NCBI GenBank assembly: GCA_963765815.1
Contig: CAVXXT010000008.1
Span: 759,906-823,905, forward strand
DNA length: 64,000 nt
Reading direction: 5' to 3'
Source: DATLNF01 sp963765815
GTDB taxonomy: Bacteria > Actinomycetota > Actinomycetes > BP-191
This document shows positions 6,053 to 14,767 of this stretch, piece after piece. The notes beneath the pieces were generated by a model. That model saw nothing but the letters and a program-made list of their open reading frames with translations, had not been told where the DNA came from and did not search any database. Position 1 is the stretch's first letter. Every line of letters starts with the position of its first letter. The translations under genes were made by a program, and so were the position numbers.

Positions 6053-7867
6053 ATGACGACGACGGCACGGGTCATGGCGGGTGCTGCACTGACGGCACTT
6101 CTTGCGCTGCCGGGGGCTGCCCCGGCGTACGCGCAGGGGTTCGCGATCGAGCAGATCGAGTCCTACCGCGTCGTCATGCAGGTGCAGCCCTCCGGCATGA
6201 TGCACGTCGTCGAGACGATCGACTACGAGTTCGGCACCAACTACCGGCACGGCATCTTCCGCACCATCCCGATCCGCTTCCACTACGACGACAAGTACGA
6301 CCGGGTCTACCCGATCGACAACGTCCAGGTCAGCGGTAGCCGCGGTACGCCGACCGACACCGACGTGTCGACGTCCGGCGCCAACAAGGTCATCAAGATC
6401 GGCGACGCCGACAAGACCATCAGCGGGCGACACCGCTACGTCATCAGCTACGACGTGCGCGGTGCGATCAACCGCTTCGCCGACCACGACGAGCTCTACT
6501 GGAACGCGGTCGGTCTGGAGTGGGGAGTGGCCGTCCGCGACGTGTCGGTGACCGTCACCGGCCCGGGCGTCATCGGCAAGATCGCCTGCTTCGCCGGCCC
6601 CGAGGACAGCAGCCTGCCGTGCGACGCCGCGCGGAAGGACGCGAAGGGCGCGACCTTCGCGCAGACCGTGCTCCCGGCGTACGCCGGTGTGACCGTCGTC
6701 GTCGCCCTCCCGGCGAACGCCGTGGCCGAGCCCGGGCCGGTCCTCAAGGAGCGGTTCGCGTTCGAGCGCGCGTTCGCGGCGACCCGCACGTCGGTCGGGC
6801 TGACCGCGGCGCTGCTCGCCCTCCTCGTCGCGGCGGTCGTGCGGCTGTCCTGGCGCACCGGACGCGACCGCCGCTTCGTCGGTGAGGTGCCGGGGCTGCT
6901 GCCGCCGGTCGGCGTCGAAGGCACGGAGGAGCCACGCCCGCTGTTCACCGAGGCTGCGGGGCCGGTGGAGTACCAGCCGGCAGAGGGGATGCGGCCCGCG
7001 CTGATCGGCGTGCTCGTCGACGAGCGCGCCGACCCGCTCGACGTCACCGCGACCATCGTCGACCTCGCCGTACGCCGATACCTCCGCATCGACGAGCTGC
7101 CGCGCAAGTGGTTCTTCTCGCGGCAGGACTGGCGGCTCACCCGGATGGACCCGCCGGAGGGCGACACGACGTACCAGTGGGAGGACACGCTGCTCGAGGC
7201 GCTCTTCGGCGGTCGCAACCACGTCGACGTGTCGGACCTGACCAACAAGTTCTACACGTCGCTGGCGAAGATCCAGAAGCAGCTGTACGACGACGTCATG
7301 GCGCGCAAGTGGTTCACCCGGCACCCCGACAAGGAGCGCGGCCGCTGGTTCGCGATCGGCGCAGTCGCGACCGCCGCGGGGATCGGGCTCACCGTGCTGC
7401 TGGCGAAGTACACGCACCTCGCGCTGGTCGGGCTGCCCTTCGTCCTCGCCGGGCTGGTGCTGCTCGCGCTCCACCGGCGTATGCCGCGCCGCACTGCGCG
7501 AGGCAGCGCCGCGCTGGCGAAGGCGCTCGGCTTCCGCGAGTACCTGCACACCGCGGAGAAGCACCAGCTGCAGTTCGAGGAGGGCGCCGGCATCTTCGCC
7601 CGTTACCTGCCGTACGCCGTTGTCCTCGGCGAGACGAAGCGCTGGGCCCGTGCTTTTGAAGGACTGGGCGCGCAGGCGGGTGACCAGGTCTACTGGTACG
7701 GCGGTCCGAACGGCTTCGACGCGACGCACTTCTCCGACTCGATCTCGGCCTTCTCCACCGCGACCTCGGGCACGGTCGCGTCGACGCCGTCGTCGTCGGG
7801 GAGCAGCGGCTTCAGCGGCGGATCTTCCGGCGGCGGTGGTGGCGGGGGCGGCGGCGGCAGCTGGTGA
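6053..7867 (+). CDS. DUF2207 membrane protein
   Basis: A 604-aa protein. It has a signal peptide (cleavage after about residue 28, GAAPAYA), an extracytoplasmic beta-rich domain of about 210 residues with the family motif RHGIFRTIPIRF, one membrane helix (about 255-275), a cytoplasmic region, a pair of membrane helices (about 440-480) and a C-terminal tail of serine and poly-glycine ending in SW. The Gly-rich tail is characteristic of DUF2207. ATG 6053 follows GGAGG by five bases, whereas ATG 6032 has its purine run too close. The family role is unknown but it is often found in cell-envelope contexts. Confidence 0.88.
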   Translation: MTTTARVMAGAALTALLALPGAAPAYAQGFAIEQIESYRVVMQVQPSGMMHVVETIDYEFGTNYRHGIFRTIPIRFHYDDKYDRVYPIDNVQVSGSRGTPTDTDVSTSGANKVIKIGDADKTISGRHRYVISYDVRGAINRFADHDELYWNAVGLEWGVAVRDVSVTVTGPGVIGKIACFAGPEDSSLPCDAARKDAKGATFAQTVLPAYAGVTVVVALPANAVAEPGPVLKERFAFERAFAATRTSVGLTAALLALLVAAVVRLSWRTGRDRRFVGEVPGLLPPVGVEGTEEPRPLFTEAAGPVEYQPAEGMRPALIGVLVDERADPLDVTATIVDLAVRRYLRIDELPRKWFFSRQDWRLTRMDPPEGDTTYQWEDTLLEALFGGRNHVDVSDLTNKFYTSLAKIQKQLYDDVMARKWFTRHPDKERGRWFAIGAVATAAGIGLTVLLAKYTHLALVGLPFVLAGLVLLALHRRMPRRTARGSAALAKALGFREYLHTAEKHQLQFEEGAGIFARYLPYAVVLGETKRWARAFEGLGAQAGDQVYWYGGPNGFDATHFSDSISAFSTATSGTVASTPSSSGSSGFSGGSSGGGGGGGGGGSW

Positions 7868-7891
7868 GCCGACCCACGACCGGCGTACGCC

Positions 7892-8662
7892 GTGCCTGAC
7901 TTCCTCACGACTCTCGCGCTCTGCGGCGCGGCTGCGCTCGCGGGCTGGGTCGACGCGGTCTCCGGCGGCGGCGGGCTGATCCAGCTGCCCGCGCTGCTGA
8001 TCGCGCTGCCCGGCGCGGCGCCGGCGCACGTGCTCGCGACCAACAAGCTGTCCAGCGTGTGCGGCACGTCGGTGGCGACCGCGACGTATTACAAGCGGGT
8101 GCGGCCGGACCTGCGGACGGCGCTGCCCATGGTGGGCGCGGCGATGGCCGGCGCGGCCGGGGGAGCGGCCTGCGCGTCGCTGATCCCGTCGTCGGCGTTC
8201 CGCCCGCTCGTCCTCGTGCTGCTGGTGCTGGTCGCGGTCTACACGGTTCGCCGGCCCGACCTGGGAGCCGCGCAGAAGCTGCGGTTCAGCGGCCGCCGGC
8301 ACTACACGGCGGCCGCGCTCGCCGCGCTCGCGATCGGCTTCTACGACGGGATCTTCGGGCCGGGCACCGGCAGCTTCCTCACCTTCGCGCTGGTCGGGCT
8401 GCTCGGCTACTCGTTCCTGCAGGCCTCGGCCAAGGCGCGCATGGTCAACCTCGGCACCAACGTCGGCGCGCTCATCGTGTTCTTCTCCCAGGGTGCGCCG
8501 ATGGTGCGGCTCGGCCTGACGATGGGTGCGTGCAACGTCGCCGGCGGCTGGCTCGGCGCGCACACCGCGATCACCCGCGGCAGCCGCTTCGTCCGCGTCG
8601 TGTTCCTCACCGTCGTCGGCGGGCTGATGATCCGCATCGCCTACGACGTGATCCGCGGATGA
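7892..8662 (+). CDS. TSUP (TauE/SafE) family transporter
   Basis: A 256-aa membrane protein with eight predicted hydrophobic segments. It carries the family signatures GWVDAVSGGGGLIQLPALL near the N-terminus and GFYDGIFGPGTGSFLTF in the second half, an internal duplication typical of TSUP. Members move sulfonates, sulfite or similar anions across the membrane. The substrate is not readable here. Start is GTG 7892. The ATG of the DUF2752 gene overlaps its stop (ATGA), so the two are co-translated. Confidence 0.88.
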   Translation: MPDFLTTLALCGAAALAGWVDAVSGGGGLIQLPALLIALPGAAPAHVLATNKLSSVCGTSVATATYYKRVRPDLRTALPMVGAAMAGAAGGAACASLIPSSAFRPLVLVLLVLVAVYTVRRPDLGAAQKLRFSGRRHYTAAALAALAIGFYDGIFGPGTGSFLTFALVGLLGYSFLQASAKARMVNLGTNVGALIVFFSQGAPMVRLGLTMGACNVAGGWLGAHTAITRGSRFVRVVFLTVVGGLMIRIAYDVIRG

Positions 8663-9066
8663 TGTCGGTCGTGCCGGTGAGATCCGCTCCCGCGGTCGAC
8701 CGACGGGCGCCGTTCGTCGCGCTCGGCGTCGCGCTGGCCGGCTGCGCCTACCTCGCGGTCAACGACCCCAATGACCCCGGTGCGCTGATGCCCACCTGCC
8801 CGACCAAGGCGCTCACCGGGCTGAGCTGCCCGCTCTGCGGCGGTCTGCGGATGACCCGCGGACTGCTGTACGGCGACCTGCGCGCGGCCGCGCGGGCCAA
8901 TGCGCTGCTGCTCCTGCTCACGCCGGTGGTCGCGGTGCTGTGGGTGGTGTGGTGCCGCGACGCGCTCGCCGGCCGCCCCCGCCGGGCGATCCCCGGCGGC
9001 AGAGCGACGACGTACGCCGTCCTGCTCGTAGCTGCTGCATGGACCGTCGTCCGAAACGCAATGTGA
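8659..9066 (+). CDS. DUF2752 membrane protein
   Basis: A 135-aa protein with three hydrophobic segments. The family hallmark CPTKALTGLSCPLCGGLR contributes a cluster of cysteines at the start of the second segment, and an R-x-x-R-x-L-x-x-G-D-L stretch follows. The function of DUF2752 is not established. The ATGA overlap with the TSUP gene suggests a small membrane operon. A perfect TGACC-TT-GGTCA palindrome spans its stop codon (9064-9075). Confidence 0.85.
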   Translation: MMSVVPVRSAPAVDRRAPFVALGVALAGCAYLAVNDPNDPGALMPTCPTKALTGLSCPLCGGLRMTRGLLYGDLRAAARANALLLLLTPVVAVLWVVWCRDALAGRPRRAIPGGRATTYAVLLVAAAWTVVRNAM

Positions 9067-9153
9067 CCTTGGTCAGGTGGTTCACTCAACAGCGCGGCCG
9101 GTGAGCGCCGACGCGGCCGGTGCGGAGGACTTTTCGTGCGCCTTCCGCTTGCT

Positions 9154-9216
9154 CTACTTAGCGGGCTTCTTGGGCTTCTTGGTCTCGCGACCGCCCTTGT
9201 CCTTCGACTTGCCCAT
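9154..9216 (-). CDS. 20-aa Lys-rich micro-protein
   Basis: A 20-codon frame, MGKSKDKGGRETKKPKKPAK, with eight lysines and two arginines. GGGAG lies about eight bases before the ATG. I recall very similar tiny Lys-rich proteins annotated in other actinobacteria, but cannot verify that here. It lies 32 bp downstream of the EamA gene on the same strand. Function unknown. Confidence 0.45.
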   Translation of the reverse strand: MGKSKDKGGRETKKPKKPAK

Positions 9217-9248
9217 GGCGGCACTCCCGTCTCGACGTTGACCGGGGC

Positions 9249-10229
9249 TCACGCTACTCGGGTCACGTCCGCCTCGCGCGCAAGCTCGGCGTCGAGCGGC
9301 TCCGGGGGCATCGGCGCACGCCGGGTGGTCACGATCAGCGCGACCCCGGCGATGATGACCGCGCTGCCGACGACCACGGGCGTGCCGATCGGCTCGCGCA
9401 GCGGCGGCAGCGCGCCGAGCGCCACCGCGACCACCGGATTCACGAAGGCGTAGGTGCCGACCAGCGACAGCCGCACGTTGGCCAGCAGCCACACGTACGC
9501 CGTGAACGCGACCAGCGAGCCGAAGACGAGCAGGTAGACGAAGCCGACCCAGGCGCGCGTGTCGACCTCGGACAGCCGCAGCTCGGCCGCGTCGCCGGAG
9601 ACGACGCTGGCGATCAGCATCGCGACGCCGCCGCAGAGCATCTCCATCCCGGTCATGACCAGGGGCCGGCGAGGCATCGGCGCCTGGCGCGAGTAGAAGG
9701 ACCCACTGGCCCAGCTGAACGCGGCGAACAGGCACATCGCGGCGCCGACCCGGTCGACCGACTCGCCGCGCGGGTCGGCCAGGATCACCACGCCGAGGAA
9801 GCCGAGCGCGAGCCCGACGACGCTGAGCCGGTTGAGCCGCTCGCCGCCGAGCAGGAAGGCGAGCAGTGCCAGCCACAGCGGCATCGTGGTGACCAGCACC
9901 GCGGCGACGCCGGAGCTGATCCGCTCCTCCGAGAGCACGACGAAGCCGTTGCCGCCGAGCAGCAGCGCGGTGCCGACGATCGCGGCCGAGCGCCACTGCC
10001 GCCAGCCGATCGGGTCCGGCCGGCCGTCGCGGTGCGGCCGGCGCATCGCGAAGGCCAGCATCAGCGCGCCGGCCAGGATGAAGCGCATGGCGCCCATCAG
10101 CAGCGGCGGCAGCCCGACGTCTCCGGTGTCCGCGCCGATCGCGTAGCGGATCGCGAGGTACGTCGAGCCCCACACGACGTAGACCGTCGCGAGCGCGGTC
10201 CACACGCGGGAGGTGCTCGGCGTACCCAT
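9249..10229 (-). CDS. EamA/DMT-family exporter
   Basis: A 326-aa integral membrane protein with ten hydrophobic helices arranged as two EamA repeats. It begins VYVVWGSTYLAIRYAIG, and the second repeat contains FAAFSWASGSFYSRQ and TYAFVNPVVAVALGALPPLREPIG, the typical DMT end motif. Members export metabolites such as amino acids, and the substrate is unknown. It resembles the YedA branch. The gene is convergent with nothing close by and is divergent from clpS. Confidence 0.9.
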   Translation of the reverse strand: MGTPSTSRVWTALATVYVVWGSTYLAIRYAIGADTGDVGLPPLLMGAMRFILAGALMLAFAMRRPHRDGRPDPIGWRQWRSAAIVGTALLLGGNGFVVLSEERISSGVAAVLVTTMPLWLALLAFLLGGERLNRLSVVGLALGFLGVVILADPRGESVDRVGAAMCLFAAFSWASGSFYSRQAPMPRRPLVMTGMEMLCGGVAMLIASVVSGDAAELRLSEVDTRAWVGFVYLLVFGSLVAFTAYVWLLANVRLSLVGTYAFVNPVVAVALGALPPLREPIGTPVVVGSAVIIAGVALIVTTRRAPMPPEPLDAELAREADVTRVA

Positions 10230-10319
10230 GCCTAGAACCTACGTACGGGCGCCACCGCATATTCCGCGGCGCCCCGGACGCCCATGATCTGGCAGGACCT
10301 GCGTGGGACGATGGCAGCA

Positions 10320-10616
10320 ATGAGCACGCCCACCATCACGCCGCAGCGGGTCGACCTGCCCGAGCAGAGCGATGACGTCAGGCCGGACACGCCGTGGGTG
10401 ACGATCGTGTGGAACGACCCGATCAACCTGATGTCCTACGTGACCTACGTCTTCCAGAAGCTGTTCGGCTACTCCAAGGAGCGGGCGACCTCGCTGATGC
10501 TCGACGTGCACCACAAGGGGCGCGCCGTGGTCTCCTCCGGGGCGCGGGAGCAGATGGAGCTCGACGTCGCTCGACTGCACGCGGCCGGCCTGTGGGCCAC
10601 ATTGCAGCAGGACTGA
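10320..10616 (+). CDS. clpS: ATP-dependent Clp protease adaptor ClpS
   Basis: A 98-aa protein. The adaptor core is present: PWVTIVWNDPINLMSYVTYV, then LFGYSKERATSLMLDVHHKG and AVVSSG. These residues form the pocket that recognises N-degron substrates and hands them to ClpC/ClpA for degradation. ATG 10320 is used, with an alternative ATG at 10311. The gene precedes a DUF2017 gene as Rv1331 precedes Rv1332 in M. tuberculosis. Confidence 0.93.
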   Translation: MSTPTITPQRVDLPEQSDDVRPDTPWVTIVWNDPINLMSYVTYVFQKLFGYSKERATSLMLDVHHKGRAVVSSGAREQMELDVARLHAAGLWATLQQD

Positions 10617-10624
10617 GGCGCGCC

Positions 10625-11125
10625 GTGTCGCGGGCGTTCCGGCGTACGCCGCAGGGGGTGGAGGCGCGCTTCGCCGACCACGAGGCCGAGCTGCTCGACT
10701 CGCTCGTCGGGCAGGTGCTGGAGCTGCTCGTCGAGGACCCGACCGGGGGCGACCCGGTGCTGGCCCGGCTGTTCCCCGACGGCTACCGCGACGACCCAGA
10801 GGCCGCGGCCGAGCTGCGGTCCCTCGTCCAGGACGACCTCGCGACGGCGAAGCGGGCCGCGCTGGCGACGATCTGCGACGGGCTGGCCACGCGCGACGGC
10901 CGTGGCCGGCTGGTCCTCGACGACGACGCGGCCGAGCAGTGGCTGACCGGGCTGAACGACCTGCGGATCACCCTCGGCATCCGCCTGGACGTGACCGAGG
11001 AGACGTACGACGAGATCGGGACCGGCGCGCGCGACGAGGTCGAGGAGCACCTGCTCGAGATCTACTCCTGGCTCGGCTGGGTGCAGGAGACGCTGGTCGC
11101 CGCCGTCAGCGCCGGGCTGCGCTAG
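10625..11125 (+). CDS. DUF2017 protein
   Basis: A 166-aa soluble, acidic, helical protein. It opens SRAFRRTPQGVEARFADHEAELLDSLVGQ and contains DPVLARLFPDGYRDDPEAAAEL and WLTGLNDLRITLGIRLDV, as expected for the DUF2017 family. It starts with GTG eight bases after clpS, so the two form an operon, the usual actinobacterial pairing. Its biochemical role is not known. Confidence 0.88.
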   Translation: MSRAFRRTPQGVEARFADHEAELLDSLVGQVLELLVEDPTGGDPVLARLFPDGYRDDPEAAAELRSLVQDDLATAKRAALATICDGLATRDGRGRLVLDDDAAEQWLTGLNDLRITLGIRLDVTEETYDEIGTGARDEVEEHLLEIYSWLGWVQETLVAAVSAGLR

Positions 11126-11134
11126 GCAGCACGG

Positions 11135-11941
11135 TCAGACCGGCCGCCCGGTGTCGACGAGCACGTCGGCGCGCGGCCCGGCGATGTAGATCTCGTTGAG
11201 CGCCCCCAGCACGACCAGCTGGAGCGCCGCGCCAAGGACGATCCGGGTGAGCTGCCACGGCAGCCCGTCGACGCCCTGCGGCAGGAGCGCCCCGGCGACG
11301 CCCGGCGTGCTTGCGAGCAGCACCAGGGCGTAGATCGCCGCGAAGGACACGGACGCGATCCGCACCGAGTGCGCGGCCGCGAGCAGGACGCGCGGATCAC
11401 CTTCGAGCCCGACACGCTGATCGGCGACGGCGACGAAGCTGAGCAGCAGCGCGCTGAGCAGCGCGATCGGCACGACGCCGACCGGGTCGCGCGAGCCGAT
11501 GTCGTCGAGCTCGAGCCCGCTGCCGCTGATGATGACGACCCAGATGACGATCGCGGCGGTCGTGCCGAGCAGGGAGAGCCCGAAGAGGCGCAGCGCCGGC
11601 CGGCTCATCTGCAGGGCACTGCGCAACGCGACCCGCAGGCGGCGGTCGTCCTCCCCGACGGTCGGCGCCACAGACACCGCCACCGTGCGGATGCCGCTGG
11701 CGTCGACGGCCGGCGGCGGCGGCACCGGCTCCGCGCGGTGCGCGCCGAGCACGCGGATCAGCGCCAGGAACACCACGGTGCGGATCAGGCCCACGACCGG
11801 GAAGAGCGCGACCTCGACCGGCGCGGCCGACTCGAACGACGGCACCAGGTCGGGCAGCGCGCAGAGCAGCGCGACCAGGTACGCCGGCCAGCCGGCTCGG
11901 CGTACGGCGAAGGCTCCGCGTCGCAGGGCCGTGAGCAGCAT
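11135..11941 (-). CDS. Multi-pass membrane protein of unknown function
   Basis: A 268-aa protein with about six hydrophobic segments, such as LVALLCALPDLVPSF, ALRLFGLSLLGTTAAIVIWV and SFAAIYALVLLASTPGVAG. The ATG at 11941 is preceded by TACGCT and six bases on the minus strand, which fits a leaderless transcript. Longer frames upstream would run into the divergent mec gene. It replaces Rv1333 in the otherwise Rv1331-1341-like order and is convergent with DUF2017. No family recognised. Confidence 0.72.
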   Translation of the reverse strand: MLLTALRRGAFAVRRAGWPAYLVALLCALPDLVPSFESAAPVEVALFPVVGLIRTVVFLALIRVLGAHRAEPVPPPPAVDASGIRTVAVSVAPTVGEDDRRLRVALRSALQMSRPALRLFGLSLLGTTAAIVIWVVIISGSGLELDDIGSRDPVGVVPIALLSALLLSFVAVADQRVGLEGDPRVLLAAAHSVRIASVSFAAIYALVLLASTPGVAGALLPQGVDGLPWQLTRIVLGAALQLVVLGALNEIYIAGPRADVLVDTGRPV

Positions 11942-11978
11942 CGGGGGAGCGTAACGGGCGACAGGTAGTGTCGAGCGC
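11942..11978. promoter_or_regulatory. Back-to-back leaderless promoters
   Basis: On the minus strand TACGCT (11953-11948) is six bases from ATG 11941. On the plus strand TAGTGT (11966-11971) is seven bases from ATG 11979. Only 37 bp separate the two start codons, so both genes are probably transcribed without 5' leaders from abutting -10 elements. Confidence 0.6.
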
Positions 11979-12377
11979 ATGCTGCGGATCGGCCGCGCGC
12001 TGCGGGACGAGATCGTCGCGCACGCCCGCGAGGACCACCCCGACGAGGCCTGTGGCCTGGTCGCGGGTGTCGGCGGGGAGCCCACCCGGGTGGTGCGGAT
12101 GGCGAACATCGCCCGCTCGCCCACGTTCTACGAGATGGACCCGCTGGAGCTGCTGCGCGCGTTCAACCGGATGGAGGACGACGGCGAGGACCTGGTCGTC
12201 ATCTACCACTCGCACACGGCGACCGAGGCCTACCCGAGCCGGACCGACGTCTCGATCGCCGGCTACCCGGACGCGCACTACGTGCTGGTGTCGACCCGGG
12301 AGCCGGACACCGAGGAGCTCAGGTCCTTCCGCATCGTCGACGGGGTCGTCACCGAGGAGCCGGTCGAGATCGTCTGA
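11979..12377 (+). CDS. mec: M67 JAMM peptidase Mec (CysO-cysteine hydrolase)
   Basis: A 132-aa JAB1/MPN metalloprotease. The JAMM motif is intact: E24 in DEACGLVAG, then YHSHTATEAYPSRTD with two His and the Asp that bind zinc. In mycobacteria Mec cleaves cysteine from the C-terminus of the CysO-Cys adduct. The same three-gene order follows here (cysO 12451, cysM 12743), so the assignment to sulfide-carrier cysteine synthesis is strong. Confidence 0.93.
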   Translation: MLRIGRALRDEIVAHAREDHPDEACGLVAGVGGEPTRVVRMANIARSPTFYEMDPLELLRAFNRMEDDGEDLVVIYHSHTATEAYPSRTDVSIAGYPDAHYVLVSTREPDTEELRSFRIVDGVVTEEPVEIV

Positions 12378-12450
12378 GCCGGGAATCCGTAGGCTGTTGG
12401 GGCACTTGGTACCCGATGACCCTGGAACCGTCACAAGGAGAAGTCCGCTC

Positions 12451-12726
12451 ATGGCCGTGCAGGTGCGCATCCCGACGATCCTGCGCAAGCACACCGACGG
12501 CGAGAAGCAGGTGGAAGGCAAGGGCGACACCCTCGCCGACCTCTTCAGCGACCTCGACGAGCGTCACCCCGGCCTGCGCGGCGGGCTGGTCACCGAGGAC
12601 GGCGAGCTGCACCGCTTCGTCAACGTCTACGTCAACGATGAAGACGTCCGCTTCCTCGGCGCGATCGCGACCCCGCTGTCCGACGGCGACGTCGTGACGA
12701 TCCTCCCGGCCGTGGCCGGGGGCTGA
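12451..12726 (+). CDS. cysO: Sulfur-carrier protein CysO
   Basis: A 91-aa ubiquitin-like MoaD/ThiS-family protein. It ends VTILPAVAGG, the di-glycine tail that is adenylated, thiocarboxylated and then joined to the cysteine precursor. AAGGAG lies about ten bases before the ATG. The gene sits between mec and cysM in the mycobacterial order. The C-terminal sequence is the same type as in M. tuberculosis CysO. Confidence 0.93.
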   Translation: MAVQVRIPTILRKHTDGEKQVEGKGDTLADLFSDLDERHPGLRGGLVTEDGELHRFVNVYVNDEDVRFLGAIATPLSDGDVVTILPAVAGG

Positions 12727-12742
12727 GCTCCGGCTCACGACG

Positions 12743-13693
12743 ATGGCGCGCTACGACTCCCTGCTCGACTCGGTCGGCCGCACCCCGCTGGTCGGGCTGC
12801 CGCGGCTGTCGCCGTCGGCCGACGTACGTCTCTGGGCCAAGCTCGAGCAGGACAACCCCACCGGGTCGATCAAGGACCGCGCCGCGTTCTTCATGATCCA
12901 GGCCGCCGAGGCCGACGGCCGGCTGACGCCGGGCTGCACCATCCTCGAGCCGACGTCGGGCAACACCGGCATCTCGCTCGCGATGGTGGCCAAGCTGCGC
13001 GGCTACTCGCTGATCTGCGTCATGCCGGAGAACACGTCGGTCGAGCGGCGGCAGCTGCTCGAGATGTACGGCGCATCCATCATCACGACGCCCGCAGCCG
13101 GCGGCTCCAACGCCGCTGTCGCCCATGCGAAGGAGCTGGCGGCGGCCAACCCGTCGTACGTCTTCCTCTACCAGTACGGCAACCCGGCCAACGCGCAGGC
13201 GCACTACGAGACGACCGGGCCGGAGATCCTCGCGGACCTGCCGACCATCACCCACTTCGTCGCCGGCCTCGGCACGACCGGGACGCTGATGGGCACCGGT
13301 CGGTTCCTCAAGGAGAAGGTGCCGGGCATCCGCATCGTCGCCGCCGAGCCGCGGTACGGCGACCTCGTCTACGGCCTGCGCAACATCGACGAGGGCTTCG
13401 TGCCCGAGCTGTACGACGCCTCGGTGCTCGACACCCGCTTCTCGGTCGACAGCCACGACGCGTTGCGTCGTACCCGGCAGCTGGTCGAGGAGGAGGGCAT
13501 CTTCGCCGGCATCTCCTCCGGCGCGATCCTGCACGCCGCTCTCGGCGAGGCGGCCAAGTGCGTCAAGGCCGGCGTACGCGCCGACATCGCCTTCATCGTC
13601 GCCGACGGCGGCTGGAAGTACCTCTCGACCGGCGCCTACACCGGCACCCTCGACGAAGCCGAAGCCGCCCTGGAAGGCCACCTCTGGGCCTGA
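12743..13693 (+). CDS. cysM: O-phosphoserine sulfhydrylase CysM
   Basis: A 316-aa PLP enzyme of fold type II. The Schiff-base lysine is K44 in PTGSIKDRAAFF, the substrate loop is TSGNTG at 71-76 and the phosphate-binding GTTGT loop is at 177-181. R213 in GLRNIDEGFVPELYD corresponds to the arginine that selects phosphoserine over acetylserine in mycobacterial CysM. It takes sulfur from CysO thiocarboxylate. The gene follows cysO by 16 bases in the same operon. Confidence 0.94.
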   Translation: MARYDSLLDSVGRTPLVGLPRLSPSADVRLWAKLEQDNPTGSIKDRAAFFMIQAAEADGRLTPGCTILEPTSGNTGISLAMVAKLRGYSLICVMPENTSVERRQLLEMYGASIITTPAAGGSNAAVAHAKELAAANPSYVFLYQYGNPANAQAHYETTGPEILADLPTITHFVAGLGTTGTLMGTGRFLKEKVPGIRIVAAEPRYGDLVYGLRNIDEGFVPELYDASVLDTRFSVDSHDALRRTRQLVEEEGIFAGISSGAILHAALGEAAKCVKAGVRADIAFIVADGGWKYLSTGAYTGTLDEAEAALEGHLWA

Positions 13694-13700
13694 CCGCAAG

Positions 13701-13744
13701 GTTGGAGTAACTGCGCGGCTAAGAGAGCGCGCCGTTACTCCAAC
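13701..13744. repeat. Palindromic repeat A, copy 1
   Basis: A 44-bp hairpin with arms GTTGGAGTAAC and GTTACTCCAAC, inner GCGCG/CGCGC and a 10-nt loop, with one mismatch in the stem. A second copy differing at four positions lies at 14745-14788 in the same orientation. Together they bracket the DUF559 gene, which is inserted between cysM and murI. Confidence 0.85.
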
Positions 13745-13807
13745 CCGATGTTCACAGATCGGCCAGAGCCCGGCCCGGCGAGTGCCCGGCGCCGCGACAG
13801 TGGTGAG

Positions 13808-14767
13808 ATGCCACGACAGCAACGCATCTCCGATCGCGCCGCTGCCGCGCTCGACAAGTGGCTCCGGGACAACCACCAGATCGTCAGCGCGCCTGCCCTC
13901 GCTGCGATGGGCGTGTCTCGTCATTTCGCTCGCGCGCAGGTGGCCGCGCGCCGTTGGCAGCAGGTCCACCGCGGAGTGTGGTGCGCCTACACGGGCCCGC
14001 TGTCGTTCCTGTCGAAGTGCGCCGCTGCGCTCGCCGCGCTCGGCGAGGACGCGGTTCTCGACGCGGACACGGCTGCGCGTCTGCTCGGGTTCCGACGTTC
14101 CGCGACAGCCGAGACCATCCGCGTCGTGCTGCCTCACGGGTCGAAAGGACGGCGGCTGGCTGGAGTGGTGATCCGGCAGAGCCGCACCCTCACCGATCGA
14201 TCATGGGTCGTCCGCAAGCATCTCCGCGTCGTACGGATCGAGCGCGCGGTGCTGGCGATGGCGATTCGACGTCCAGCGGAAGTCACGGCTGTCGTCACGG
14301 AGGCGATCCAGCAGGGGCTGACGACGGCGATGAGGTTGAGAGGCACGGCGCTCGGCCTCGGGGTCGTCAAGGGACGTCACCGGCTGCTGCTGGCCATCGA
14401 CGACGCAGGTGGCGCGCGGTCCGCGCTCGAAGCGCGCTTCATCGCGTTGATGCGAAAGGCGCGACTACCGCGCCCGACTCAGAACTTCGGGCTCGTCATC
14501 GACGGCCGGCGGCTCTGGCTGGACGTTTGCTTCCCGGACCTTCGGATCGCGATCGAGATCGACGGCAAGGCGTACCACGTCTTCGCCGAGGATTGGGAGG
14601 ACGACCTGGAACGCCAGAACGACCTCGTCCTCGACGGCTGGCTCGTCCTCCGGTTCAGCGCTCGTGCCATCCGCGACCACCCCGACGTCGTCGTGCGTCG
14701 CGTCCGACAGGCGCTGGAAGCTCGTCGGGCGCTCGTTGTTGCGGGTTGGAGTAATGGCGCGGCTTAG
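13808..14767 (+). CDS. DUF559 endonuclease-fold protein with AbiEi-like N-terminus
   Basis: A 319-aa protein. Residues 20-60 resemble the AbiEi-type winged helix (APALAAMGVSRHFARAQVAA, then RGVWCA). Residues 205-285 are a Vsr-like DUF559 domain of the PD-(D/E)XK group, with candidate catalytic residues E207, D239 (LDVCFPD) and E250/D252 (IAIEIDGKAYH). The gene sits between direct copies of repeat A, and its last seven codons and stop lie inside copy 2. It interrupts an operon that normally runs cysM-rhomboid-murI. Nuclease activity is predicted from the fold only. An alternative start at 13748 is less likely. Confidence 0.8.
   Translation: MPRQQRISDRAAAALDKWLRDNHQIVSAPALAAMGVSRHFARAQVAARRWQQVHRGVWCAYTGPLSFLSKCAAALAALGEDAVLDADTAARLLGFRRSATAETIRVVLPHGSKGRRLAGVVIRQSRTLTDRSWVVRKHLRVVRIERAVLAMAIRRPAEVTAVVTEAIQQGLTTAMRLRGTALGLGVVKGRHRLLLAIDDAGGARSALEARFIALMRKARLPRPTQNFGLVIDGRRLWLDVCFPDLRIAIEIDGKAYHVFAEDWEDDLERQNDLVLDGWLVLRFSARAIRDHPDVVVRRVRQALEARRALVVAGWSNGAA

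Noticed and set aside
5705..8563. Very long open frame on the minus strand opposite the XRE-TPR and DUF2207 genes
   Set aside because: The translation is His/Arg/Val-rich low-complexity sequence typical of the antisense of high-GC genes, and the plus-strand genes there are clear families.
9064..9075. TGACCTTGGTCA palindrome as a regulatory operator
   Set aside because: It overlaps the DUF2752 stop codon with no promoter next to it; most likely a minor 3'-end feature.
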